A DNA stretch of 64,000 bases from Oscillatoria sp. CS-180 (GTDB taxonomy: Bacteria > Cyanobacteriota > Cyanobacteriia > Phormidesmidales > Phormidesmidaceae). Below, piece after piece: positions 19,994 through 28,616 of the stretch; position 1 is the first letter of the stretch; each line of letters opens with the position of its first letter. The notes under the pieces are model-generated. The model saw only the letters and a program-made list of their open reading frames with translations. It was not told the origin of the DNA and made no database searches. Location of the stretch: NCBI RefSeq assembly GCF_028330965.1, contig NZ_JAQMUB010000079.1, positions 1-64,000 of the forward strand, written 5' to 3'. The translations under genes and the position numbers were made by a program.

Positions 19994-20404
19994 CTATTCG
20001 AAATTAAATCGATACCCAGCATACTCATTGTCTTCGTACAGGATGACTAATTGTGTCTTGGGATCAAATTCCAAAGGATAGGCTTCTCGTTCTGCTTTGA
20101 CCCCAGCTCGAACAGATAAACCGGCCATTCTGCAATACGGTTCAGCCACAACTTGGCGGACACGTTCCTTAGAATCCCGTTCGGGAATCGTCAGCAGTTC
20201 TGCAAGCTGTTGACGAGAGAGGGTCGCCTCAGTTTGCACAAACTCCTCACAAGCCTTCTCATTAACGCTGGTTTGCGATCGCGATAACCACGACCGCATG
20301 TTTTGCACATCGACCAGTACTAGGGTCGCGGCGATGATGACACCCCCTGCTACCAAAGACTTCATCGGTGAGGCTTGAGAGGGTCTAGACGGTTGACTCA
20401 CCAT
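19994..20404 (-). CDS. Membrane-anchored protein of unknown function
   Basis: A 136-residue protein with one N-terminal membrane helix (MKSLVAGGVIIAATLVLVDV, about residues 14-33) and a soluble domain outside it. The domain includes SRQQLAELLTIPERDSKERVRQVV and two cysteines (in ACEEF and PYCRM). SRQQLAELLTIPERDSK has the look of a small helical domain seen in cyanobacterial proteins. Function unknown. It lies 50 bases before the putative lipoprotein gene on the same strand, probably in one transcript. Confidence 0.75.
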   Translation of the reverse strand: MVSQPSRPSQASPMKSLVAGGVIIAATLVLVDVQNMRSWLSRSQTSVNEKACEEFVQTEATLSRQQLAELLTIPERDSKERVRQVVAEPYCRMAGLSVRAGVKAEREAYPLEFDPKTQLVILYEDNEYAGYRFNFE

Positions 20405-20542
20405 AGCATTCAGCTCCTAAGCGATAAAATCAAAACGTAGAAAATACGACAAAATCCAATCCTGAACAGTTCAAAGAAACTTCAACAAACCTGAAATGGT
20501 CTAAGCCCCTCATTGTCAATTAGTCAGCGGCTCATCTCGTAC

Positions 20543-21451
20543 TTAAAACTGCCCCCCCAGCCACAGCCCGACCAAAGCTAAGAAGAGACGAGTGATGAAC
20601 GCTGAATCCGGACGTTCTGAAAATAAAAGCCGATAAAGCCCTAGCACGACAGCTCCTACAATGGCTCCTACAATCCAGTGCCAAAGCCAAGGGGTCGCCG
20701 ACAAAGCCAGGTCTAAGGCCACCCGACTGATTAATCCACCGCCAAACCATGCCAGCATGTGTAGCGGGGTCAGCGGCGATCGGTTTTCTAACGTGGCGGT
20801 AACGGATTGCCAAACAGTTTCAAACGCCGCCATAGGCTCTGCAATCAGCGATCGCACAGCATGAACGTTTGGCCTTAGCCGTTGTGGACGAGACCGCCCA
20901 TAGGTGCGAATTTCTGCGGCATTTTGAGAGGCCTGATGCTCATCAAGATTCAGATCAATATCAACCGCCATCAAGACGTAGCACCCATTTTCATCTTGAA
21001 CTACGTTGGTGAGGGCGGCGTCTCTCAACTCACAGAACTGCTCTCGTGCTAAACCGCTACCTTGCGCCTGACGCGGCAGAATGATGTCGAGCGCCTTGGC
21101 CGTCCGTTGAAATTTTTGGATAGCTAGTTCCTGCTGTCGATACAAGTCATTGATCCGGTCAGCTTCGTTGCGGAGCCGCTCCAGATGACTGTTGACGCTA
21201 GGCGGTATGGTGACCTCTGGCGTTTCCAAATGAGGTGTTGGCTGAGGCGATCGCTGCCGCAGCGCCTGCACCATATCTGTCTGATGAGTCTGATGCGATT
21301 GCCGTGCAGCACTCCCCTCCATTCCAGCAAAAGGCAAGTCCGGCGATCGCGCGCTGTCTTCACTGAGGGCAGGAGTCTGATGGCGGGCATTGGTCTCATT
21401 TTGAAGGGCGAGCAGTTGTTCGCGAATGGAGCTGAATTCGGAGTTATTCAT
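20543..21451 (-). CDS. Protein with disordered N-terminus and C-terminal membrane helices
   Basis: A 302-residue protein. Residues 1-85 are polar and low in complexity. About 88-130 is a likely coiled coil (NSHLERLRNEADRINDLYRQ). A small domain follows with two cysteines. The last 85 residues hold three to four hydrophobic helices (WLWHWIVGAIVGAVVLGLY, LFLALVGLWLGGQF). I do not recognise the family. It is first in a minus-strand run of four envelope-type genes. Confidence 0.75.
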   Translation of the reverse strand: MNNSEFSSIREQLLALQNETNARHQTPALSEDSARSPDLPFAGMEGSAARQSHQTHQTDMVQALRQRSPQPTPHLETPEVTIPPSVNSHLERLRNEADRINDLYRQQELAIQKFQRTAKALDIILPRQAQGSGLAREQFCELRDAALTNVVQDENGCYVLMAVDIDLNLDEHQASQNAAEIRTYGRSRPQRLRPNVHAVRSLIAEPMAAFETVWQSVTATLENRSPLTPLHMLAWFGGGLISRVALDLALSATPWLWHWIVGAIVGAVVLGLYRLLFSERPDSAFITRLFLALVGLWLGGQF

Positions 21452-22031
21452 CAGGACACACCAGACAGTGTTAAGTCAAATCAGGATTCAGTACAGACGT
21501 ACTAATTAATAAGTATAAGTGTACTTTCTTTTTCTTGATTTGCAATACATTGGTGTGATCTCTTCAATCGCTGCTGGCGATCGTCGCTCTGATAAGCTGC
21601 TGACCGTCAGTTTTAACGGCCTCCTTTGTTGACTATCTCGGTGGCGGATAGAGCAAGATGGTGTGAAGGATGATTACAGGCACCCTTGTGAACAAATGCT
21701 GATCACTGGTCGTCTTAAAGAAGTATGTTATTTTCCTTTTCAGCCTTGCAACGGCACAAAACGCTTTAAAGCAAAGGGATTGATAGGCAATCGCTGATGG
21801 AGTTTTGTTCTGCAGGTTAGAAAAGCCAAGACTTACGCAATCAATCTTGGTTGCAACACTCCAAGCCGTGATCTCGAAGATCTAACGTCTGGGGTGCCCT
21901 TAGTATTGAGGGATTCAGGGGGCTAATGCGGAAGTCTGACGCTGATGAATGTGGGCGATCGCCTCCAGGGCTTTTTCTGGATGTTCGTCTGACAACTCAG
22001 TAAGGCACTTTAAGCAAGAAACGGTGCATTC
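21452..22031. other. Spacer between divergent genes
   Basis: There is no credible gene on either strand. Promoters for the membrane protein (minus) and the MlaE-type permease (plus) must lie here. I see only scattered GATCG motifs and no repeat-family copy. Confidence 0.5.
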
Positions 22032-22886
22032 ATGATCAATCCTTTTCGGCTCAGCTCTCCTGACAACTATGCTGCGGCAAGGAAGCGCCCCCTGATAACG
22101 ACATCGCTGTCCCCCTACACTCACATACGAACTCGGTCTTGTGCTTATCACATCATGATGGCGGTGTTGTTAGGTGGACAGGTCCTTATGCGGATTTTGC
22201 GGGGCCGGGTCCGACGTCATCAGGTCATGGAACAAATGGTCATGGCAGGTCCTGGCGCACTCATGCCCGTCCTGATGACTAATCTGTTTGCAGGGATGAT
22301 CTTTTCAATTCAAACTGCTCGCGAGATGGCCCGTTTTGGTGCCATTAGTGCTTTAGGTGGAGCCTTTGCCATGGGTTTTTGTCGGGAGCTTGCACCCATT
22401 TTGACTGCGGCCATCTTGGCGGGACAGGTTGGTTCAGCCTTCGCTTCTGAAATTGGCAGTATGAAAATTACGGAGCAAATCGACGCGCTTAAAGTTCTCC
22501 GCACTGATCCGATTGATTATCTTGTCGTTCCCAGAGTCGTTGCTTGCTGTGTGATGTTGCCTGTGCTGACCGTCACAGGTTTGGTTCTGGGCGTGGTAGG
22601 CGGACTTTTTGCTGCCAGTTTTTTCTTCAACGTCCAGGGGGCTATTTTTCTAGAGTCTGTGCAAACACTTCTAGAGCCCATGGATTTGGTTGCAGTTTTG
22701 TTAAAAGCGGTGATTTTTGGGACCATGATTGCTTTGGCAGGTTGTACCTGGGGCCTAACGACGACGTGTAGTAAAGGATTAGGGCGATCGGCAACTTCCG
22801 CTGTGGTAACAACCTGGGTTGGTTTATTCGTTGTTGATTTCTTTATCACTGTCTTACTCTTCCATGGCCTGCAAATCACGTATTAA
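22032..22886 (+). CDS. MlaE-family ABC transporter permease
   Basis: A 284-residue permease of the MlaE/Ttg2B family, the inner-membrane part of ABC systems that move phospholipids or other lipids between membranes. The strings VLLGGQVLMRILRGRVRR, FAGMIFSIQTAREM, GFCRELAPILTAAILAGQVGS and EQIDALKVLRTDP are family marks. It has about five membrane helices. ATG at 22032 leaves some 40 residues before the conserved part, slightly long; an in-frame ATG at MMAVLLGG is an alternative. No MlaF ATPase or MlaD (MCE) partner is adjacent; in cyanobacteria these are often encoded elsewhere. Confidence 0.9.
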   Translation: MINPFRLSSPDNYAAARKRPLITTSLSPYTHIRTRSCAYHIMMAVLLGGQVLMRILRGRVRRHQVMEQMVMAGPGALMPVLMTNLFAGMIFSIQTAREMARFGAISALGGAFAMGFCRELAPILTAAILAGQVGSAFASEIGSMKITEQIDALKVLRTDPIDYLVVPRVVACCVMLPVLTVTGLVLGVVGGLFAASFFFNVQGAIFLESVQTLLEPMDLVAVLLKAVIFGTMIALAGCTWGLTTTCSKGLGRSATSAVVTTWVGLFVVDFFITVLLFHGLQITY

Positions 22887-22944
22887 TGCCGTTCTCAAGA
22901 GAGCTGAAAGACGGGGAGCGTAGGCTTCACGGGCAAAAAAGTTT

Positions 22945-24189
22945 TCAGCCAGCTCGATCATGTTTGAGCATGAGGCTCGCAATCACAATGCCAACGATTG
23001 CAAATCCAGCCATGGGGGAAAACGCTTGCGTGTAGGACCCGAACAAATCTCGAATGCGTCCCGTAACAAATGTCCCTATCAGGGCACCAACCCCATAGGC
23101 CGTAAACACAATGCCATAGTTTTGCGCATATCGGTCAGGGTTGAAAAAACGCAGTGTGGTGGCTGGGGCCATGGCCAACCAACCGCCTAAACAGAACCAG
23201 AAAATGCAGAAGGCTAATAGGTAGGTAACGACTTGCCCTGATTGGGCATGAAACATCAAAATACAGGCGATGATCGTCAAGGTATAGGAGACGATCGCAA
23301 CGTAGTGGGGTTTGAAGCGATCAGTCAACCACCCGAACAGCGGACGACTGAAGCCATTGAAGAGGGCGAATAGCGAAATGCTGTTGGCCGCCAAGGTCGG
23401 ATTAATATTGATGATTTCTTCCGCCACAGGACTGGAAATACCAATGGCACTTAACCCCACCAAGGTGCCGATCACATAGCAAATCCACAAACCATAAAAC
23501 GACCGACTTTTGAAGAGACTGCTGGGATAAGACTTGTTTGGAATTGTTGTAGCGCGAGTAATCTGTTGCCGAGGTTGCCAGCCGGGTGGGGGCAATTTGA
23601 GGGCGATCGCGATCGCTAGAATAATTGCCATAAAAGCAATGCCTAAGATTCTTAGCGTCGGTCGAGCCGTATACGTATTGATGAGGTGATTGGCGAGGGG
23701 AGCTGTAATTAGCGGTGACAGTCCGAACCCTCCGATCATCCAACCCACCGCCAGACCTTTCCTATCAGGAAACCACCGCGACGCTACGATCATAGGCACA
23801 CCATAGGTGATGCCGACTCCCGTCCCGCCAATCACACCATAGGTGAGGGTGAGCATGGCAACGTGGTCGACAAAGCTTGCCAGGATATATCCTGACCCTA
23901 AAACAATGCCACCAATCACTGTTGTAGTTCGGGTACCGATGCGCGGAATGAAAAAACCTGCAACCGCTACGAATCCAGCATAAAAAAGCAATACAAAGGT
24001 GTAGGGCAGTAGGCTTTCAGTCGCGGTAAGGTCTAGTTCAGCTTCTAGCGGTTTTCTAAAAATACTCCAGGAATAGACTGTCCCCAGGCATAGCGAGACG
24101 ATCATACCTAAAGGAATCAACAGCCATCTGCCTTTGTCCGCAGGCAGGCCCAACACAGTTATCTCGGACTCATGACCGATTGTGCTCAT
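22945..24189 (-). CDS. MFS transporter, oxalate/formate antiporter-like
   Basis: A 414-residue major facilitator carrier with twelve predicted membrane helices. The GCVYSW-like GTVYSWSIFRKPLEAEL near the N terminus, GGTGVGITYGVPMIVASRWFPDRKGLAVG and FGWLTDRFKPH fit the OxlT-type family of monocarboxylate or oxalate/formate exchangers. The substrate cannot be read from sequence. It converges with the MlaE-type gene, with 58 bases between stops. Confidence 0.85.
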   Translation of the reverse strand: MSTIGHESEITVLGLPADKGRWLLIPLGMIVSLCLGTVYSWSIFRKPLEAELDLTATESLLPYTFVLLFYAGFVAVAGFFIPRIGTRTTTVIGGIVLGSGYILASFVDHVAMLTLTYGVIGGTGVGITYGVPMIVASRWFPDRKGLAVGWMIGGFGLSPLITAPLANHLINTYTARPTLRILGIAFMAIILAIAIALKLPPPGWQPRQQITRATTIPNKSYPSSLFKSRSFYGLWICYVIGTLVGLSAIGISSPVAEEIININPTLAANSISLFALFNGFSRPLFGWLTDRFKPHYVAIVSYTLTIIACILMFHAQSGQVVTYLLAFCIFWFCLGGWLAMAPATTLRFFNPDRYAQNYGIVFTAYGVGALIGTFVTGRIRDLFGSYTQAFSPMAGFAIVGIVIASLMLKHDRAG

Positions 24190-24607
24190 AGGCTATGTCT
24201 ACTGTGGTCGCTCCTCCATAAATTTCCAACATTTTAGGGGACAGATTCGAGTCAGTTTGTTGATAAAGCGGACTTCAGCATATCGGTTCTCTTGAGTAGC
24301 GATAGACAAAGCGGGGGGTGAGTTATGGCTTTAGCTTAAGCTTGTGCACCCATTCGTATCTGGGTTAGGACTGACGCATGAACCCCCTCACCCCAAAAAC
24401 TGGGACGTTGAATCTGGCTTCTCCATATTTGGGATTGAGAACCTGAAGTTTGGATGTAACCGTGCAAGGATGTCTTCCCTAATTATGGGCAAGGCTCAAA
24501 ATTTAGCCTCTGCCATACAATTGTGCTGCCAACTTCAAGAGATTGGGGGGAGTCTGTCGTACAGTAAGAATCATCTTTTGGATTTAGAAAAACATAGTCT
24601 GTCACCT
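24190..24607. other. Spacer upstream of the KaiC-like gene
   Basis: The MFS start and the KaiC-like gene diverge here. The reading frame of the KaiC-like gene stays open back to a GTG at 24344, but the added 88 residues show no domain and no ribosome site. I treat them as non-coding, with some doubt. Confidence 0.45.
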
Positions 24608-26122
24608 ATGAAAAATGATGGTCAACTAATCAGAATCTCAACTGGAATAACCTCGCTTAACGACATTACCTGTGGCGGTCTACCCAAAGGTGAAATCTAC
24701 GTTGTCAATGGTGCGCCCGGTGCGGGAAAGACTATTTTGGGACTCCATTTTCTCCAAGCAGGGATACAGGCGGGTGAAAAAGTCTTGTGTATTGCTCTAT
24801 CTCAACGGGTACAAAGCCTACAGCAGACAGCAACTTCTGTAGGCATAGATACAAGCGGCATTGTTTTTGAAGAATTCAGTACTCCGCAAGCGCTGGAGGT
24901 GACAGCGCGACAACAGACTGTTTTTGATACGTCTGAGGTCGAGTTGGAAGAGATGATGACTTATTTTACGAAGGTCATTGAAGCGATGCAGCCTCAGCGC
25001 GTCATGTTTGATGGTATTGAGTATCTGCGCATGCTCGCCAACGATGCTTTGGTCTATCGACGTAATTTATTGATACTGCGGGATTATATGTACACCCGCA
25101 ACATCACTGTAATGTTGACGGATACTCAAGAGGTAGCCCTTAGTGATCTCGAACTAGTCTCCACCGTTCACGGCATTATCACCTTATTTAAGGAGACGAC
25201 TGATTACGGTCAAGATTACCATTACCTGCAGGTATCCAAAATCCGAGGCAGTGACTTTCAGTCGGGCATTCACGATTTGGAAATCACCAATCAAGGCATG
25301 CGCGTCTATCCCATTCGTCATCAGTCTTCTAATCAAATTCCCCAGATTTCAAGCCCCACTAAGGTTCCTTATCAGCTTGTTTCGAGCGGCGTCGAGCCAT
25401 TAGACAAACTGATTGGCGATCATCTCCTAACTGGTACTTCGTGCTTATTTATTGGTCCGTCAGGCACAGGAAAGACGACGATCGCTAGCTTGTTTATTCA
25501 TCATTTCATCAAGCAAGGTGGCAAAGCCAGCGTTTTTCTGTTTGATGAGTTGGCAACCACCTTTCTGGAGCGGTCCAAAGGACTAGGCATTGGCTTAGAT
25601 CGGGCAGAATATTCAGATCAAATTCGAATTCATGAACTGGGACTGAGCAACAGTAACCTAGGCAAATTCACGCATCTGATTGACCGGGAGATCAAGGAAT
25701 GGGGAGCGAGAATTGTTTTGATTGATAGCTTAACGGGCTATGTCAATTCTATGCCCAGCACTCAGAAGCTCATTACCCAACTACATGACTTGCTGATTGC
25801 ACTGAATCGGCAAAATGTTCTGACATTGTTAGTTGTGGCACAACATGGCGTAATTGGTAATCAGCTCAGTGAAGAAATCGATATTAGCTACTTAGCTGAC
25901 GCCGTGCTGTTACTGCGGCATTTTGAAGCTCAAGGAGCGTTACATCGAGCGATCGGTGTCTATAAAAAGCGTTACGGTACACATGAAACGCGAATTCGTG
26001 AAGTGCAGTTGAGTTCAGCGGGCATTCATATTGGCGAACCGCTCGAACAATTTATAGGTGTGCTTTCGGGTATTCCTAACTATATTGGCGATGCTCAAAG
26101 TTTGATGGATGCTGATGGATGA
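24608..26122 (+). CDS. KaiC-like two-domain ATPase
   Basis: About 504 residues from ATG 24608, with two RecA-like KaiC domains. The first P-loop is GAPGAGKT (35-42) with Walker B VMFDGIEYL. The second is GPSGTGKTT (283-291) with IVLIDSLTGYV. KaiC-type proteins normally have two acidic residues after the second strand. Here domain 2 has Asp313-Glu314, but domain 1 has Ser65-Gln66, so its hydrolysis may be lost. It is not KaiC proper: no KaiA or KaiB is nearby. It overlaps the next gene, a histidine kinase, by 14 bases, so the two are cotranslated and probably act together in signalling (inference). Confidence 0.88.
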   Translation: MKNDGQLIRISTGITSLNDITCGGLPKGEIYVVNGAPGAGKTILGLHFLQAGIQAGEKVLCIALSQRVQSLQQTATSVGIDTSGIVFEEFSTPQALEVTARQQTVFDTSEVELEEMMTYFTKVIEAMQPQRVMFDGIEYLRMLANDALVYRRNLLILRDYMYTRNITVMLTDTQEVALSDLELVSTVHGIITLFKETTDYGQDYHYLQVSKIRGSDFQSGIHDLEITNQGMRVYPIRHQSSNQIPQISSPTKVPYQLVSSGVEPLDKLIGDHLLTGTSCLFIGPSGTGKTTIASLFIHHFIKQGGKASVFLFDELATTFLERSKGLGIGLDRAEYSDQIRIHELGLSNSNLGKFTHLIDREIKEWGARIVLIDSLTGYVNSMPSTQKLITQLHDLLIALNRQNVLTLLVVAQHGVIGNQLSEEIDISYLADAVLLLRHFEAQGALHRAIGVYKKRYGTHETRIREVQLSSAGIHIGEPLEQFIGVLSGIPNYIGDAQSLMDADG

Positions 26123-27254
26123 ACTCGCTGATACTCTAGCGCTCTCCGCAGACGCAATTGTTGTTGCGACGCAACTTGAGCAGAATGCCGAGGTTATCCA
26201 ACAGGTTCTCGCAGCCCAAGGATGGTCCTGCGTTGATGCGACCACAATAGAGACAGTGTTGGCTGCCATCCAGGCGGAAGTTAGCTTGGTGATTGTTTCT
26301 GAAGAGATGCTATCGCTTGGTAATAACTTTGAGCAATTAGTGACTGGCTTAAATGAGCAGCCAGAATGGTCTGACATTCCCATAATTTTCTTGCTCAAAC
26401 ACTGTCGCCGCTTCCCGAACTGCCTAGCGATGTTACGGTCTGCCCGTTATCAGCGCAGCATCACCCTGCTTGAAATGCCGCTCAAGCGCCATGAGTTTAC
26501 TTCAATTGTGCAGACTTGCCTGAGCAATCGACAGCGCCAGTTTCAACTGCGAGACACACTGCGGCAGCTACACGAGAGCAATCTTGCCCTTGAAAGTTTC
26601 AACCATATGGTGGCCCATGAGCTGCGCAACCCGCTCAACGTTGTGACTGTTAGCTTGGATTTGCTACAGCGAATGTCGCTAGAGAGTAGTGAACAAAAAC
26701 TCGTACAAAAGGGTTTGCAAACTTCCCGCAAAATGAACCAAACGCTGAAAGCGCTGTTAGAGTACGGCAAGCTCGAATCTCGGCGTAATCTCACGTTTGA
26801 GACTACTGATATGAGTGTTGTCGTTGAGCAAGCAGTGAATGGATTACAAAACATCATCAATGCTTACCAAGCTACAGTCGATTGGACTGATTTGCCAGTT
26901 GTGCAAGGCAATGCAAAGCTGTTAGAGAATTTGGTCAATAATTTAATTAAAAACGCTATTCTTCACAATGAAGCAGTCAAACCTATCGTCATGATTGAGA
27001 GTGAATCGCGGGGCGATCGCTATCACTTTCGAGTCATCGATAATGGACCTGGTATTTCCTTCGAAGATCAGCAAAAAATATTTCAGCTGTTTGTTCGGGT
27101 TGGTAAAAGTCAGGTCGAGGGCAGTGGATTGGGTCTGGCCCTCTGTCAACGAATCGTTAACCAACATGGTGGAACGCTGGGCGTTAACTCGGAGCTAGGT
27201 CAAGGTAGTACCTTTCATTTTGACCTGCCAAGAGCTGTCACTACTCAAGCCTAG
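26109..27254 (+). CDS. Histidine kinase with receiver-like N-terminus, partner of KaiC-like ATPase
   Basis: A 381-residue soluble kinase. Residues about 15-140 look like a receiver fold (ADAIVVATQLEQNAEVIQQV..LVIVSEEML..DIPIIFLLK). The usual phosphoacceptor Asp appears replaced (VSEEM), so this is likely a pseudo-receiver. The HisKA motif is FNHMVAHELRNPLNVV, followed by NLVNNLIKNAI, DNGPGIS and GSGLGLAL. Its start overlaps the end of the KaiC-like gene. KaiC-like ATPases next to such kinases are a recurring arrangement. No output regulator is adjacent. Confidence 0.88.
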   Translation: MLMDELADTLALSADAIVVATQLEQNAEVIQQVLAAQGWSCVDATTIETVLAAIQAEVSLVIVSEEMLSLGNNFEQLVTGLNEQPEWSDIPIIFLLKHCRRFPNCLAMLRSARYQRSITLLEMPLKRHEFTSIVQTCLSNRQRQFQLRDTLRQLHESNLALESFNHMVAHELRNPLNVVTVSLDLLQRMSLESSEQKLVQKGLQTSRKMNQTLKALLEYGKLESRRNLTFETTDMSVVVEQAVNGLQNIINAYQATVDWTDLPVVQGNAKLLENLVNNLIKNAILHNEAVKPIVMIESESRGDRYHFRVIDNGPGISFEDQQKIFQLFVRVGKSQVEGSGLGLALCQRIVNQHGGTLGVNSELGQGSTFHFDLPRAVTTQA

Positions 27255-27593
27255 AGGATCGCATATCAAGAAAAACACCTCTGAGCCTCACGAATACATG
27301 CTGTATGGCTTTTAGTGAAGCCTATGATGCCTCCCATGCATGCCGCTATATCTCAAAACTCAACGGAGTCTGCACAAAGAGAAGTCTGGCATCCGTTGAA
27401 GATTATGGGACTGGCGACGGCTGTAATAGAGGTCTTGAGAAGTTCAATGGTTCGCCTGTGCAAGGCAGGGTGTGCAGTGATTGAGAACCTCAAGAAAAGG
27501 ACTAAAGGGTCGTCATCCAGGTGGGTGAATCCGATCGCACGATGGCAGGTTCTATGGGTCCACCTAAGCTAGAAAGACAGGATGAGGTGTTGT
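27255..27593. other. Spacer without a supported gene
   Basis: An 85-codon frame from a GTG at 27315 is open but has atypical composition, no ribosome site and no recognisable motif. I leave it out. No hairpin terminator for the kinase is evident. Confidence 0.4.
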
Positions 27594-27890
27594 ATGTCAT
27601 CAGACGATCTCTCTAAAGCTCAGGTCCAGCAGTCAGACGCTAATAGGTCGACAGTGCCGAAGCTGGCTCAAAACTTTTTAGCTGGCGCTTTCTTGAGTGG
27701 CTTACCTATCTTCGTTTACCTAGTGTTGTCTCTAGAGATGACCCATACTTCTGTAGCTGAGGTGGGATGGGTGACGTTAGGCAGTGCGATCGCACTTCCC
27801 GTGTTCGTGGGTTGTTTGGCAGCCCTTTTACCCAAGACAATCATCAAGGCTTTGTCAGAGATGTTGGAGTCTATCAACCTTCCCTTCTGA
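27594..27890 (+). CDS. Small two-helix membrane protein
   Basis: About 98 residues from ATG 27594, which has GAGGTG seven bases upstream; an earlier in-frame start at 27582 adds four residues. A polar N-terminal tail is followed by two membrane helices (LAGAFLSGLPIFVYLVLSL and VTLGSAIALPVFVGCLAALL) and a short amphipathic end. I do not recognise the family. The next gene begins 19 bases after its stop, so they may share a transcript. Confidence 0.65.
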   Translation: MSSDDLSKAQVQQSDANRSTVPKLAQNFLAGAFLSGLPIFVYLVLSLEMTHTSVAEVGWVTLGSAIALPVFVGCLAALLPKTIIKALSEMLESINLPF

Positions 27891-27909
27891 AGTCTGTCCA
27901 GGATGGATT

Positions 27910-28485
27910 ATGAAATCAATTTGCTTGTTCGGGTACTGTGGCTGGATATCTCTCGTCTCAATAGCCAGTGTGGCCTTGCCGACAAACCTGGCATACGCCT
28001 CTCCGAGCTATCAAAGCCAAGACATCTTTGACTATTCTCAGAACGTAGAAGCCGAGAATAGTTTTGCATCGGAGGCCGTAGGCTTTCAGGTGGTCCATAT
28101 CAACAACCGTGGCCGAGTTCTAGAAACCTTTGTCAACATTCCTGGGGCCACCATCAAAGTCCACGCTGGGGGACGTGTAGAGATTGCGGAGCAGAATTAC
28201 TCAGTCGAAGTTGATTATTCGACCGGGGGGCGTATCCGCCGCATTGGCAATACGGGCTTTTATTACTTCAGCAGTGGTCGCGTCCGAGCTATTGATGACA
28301 TTCGCTTCAACTATTTCAGTAATGGTCGCTTCAACTCCATCGATAACGTGGATTTCAACTATTTCAGAAGCGGTCGTATTCGCAGCATTGACAATATTCG
28401 CTTCGATTACAACTCCCTTGGCATGTTAGAAACCGTCACAGCCAACCAAACCGCTAATGGTGTTCGCATCGTCGTTGTCGATTAG
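27910..28485 (+). CDS. Exported protein with 16-residue tandem repeats
   Basis: 191 residues from ATG 27910 (AGGA eight bases before). A signal peptide (ISLVSIASVALPTNLAYA) is followed by a short spacer and then tandem 16-residue units: YSTGGRIRRIGNTGFY, YFSSGRVRAIDDIRFN, YFSNGRFNSIDNVDFN, YFRSGRIRSIDNIRFD and a degenerate fifth. The pattern Y-F/S-x-x-G-R-x-x-x-I-D-x-I/V-x-F suggests stacked beta hairpins, like YD or MORN-type repeats. I do not recognise a named family. It is probably periplasmic or secreted; function unknown. Confidence 0.75.
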   Translation: MKSICLFGYCGWISLVSIASVALPTNLAYASPSYQSQDIFDYSQNVEAENSFASEAVGFQVVHINNRGRVLETFVNIPGATIKVHAGGRVEIAEQNYSVEVDYSTGGRIRRIGNTGFYYFSSGRVRAIDDIRFNYFSNGRFNSIDNVDFNYFRSGRIRSIDNIRFDYNSLGMLETVTANQTANGVRIVVVD

Positions 28486-28616
28486 GGCATTCAGGGGAAC
28501 AGGGGACAAGGGTAAGGAATTAGGGAACAGAGGGACTTGTTTCACTTGTACACTGCTATATTTTCAAAAATCTCCTAAGGCTAAGGCGTGAAGCGAAGCA
28601 ACACGACTTTCACACT

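Noticed and set aside
24344-24607. In-frame N-terminal extension of the KaiC-like protein
   Set aside because: KaiC similarity begins at 24608, and the extension has neither domain nor ribosome site; not fully excluded.
27315-27572. 85-codon open frame after the kinase gene
   Set aside because: It has no ribosome site, no recognisable motif and atypical composition, and starts at GTG.
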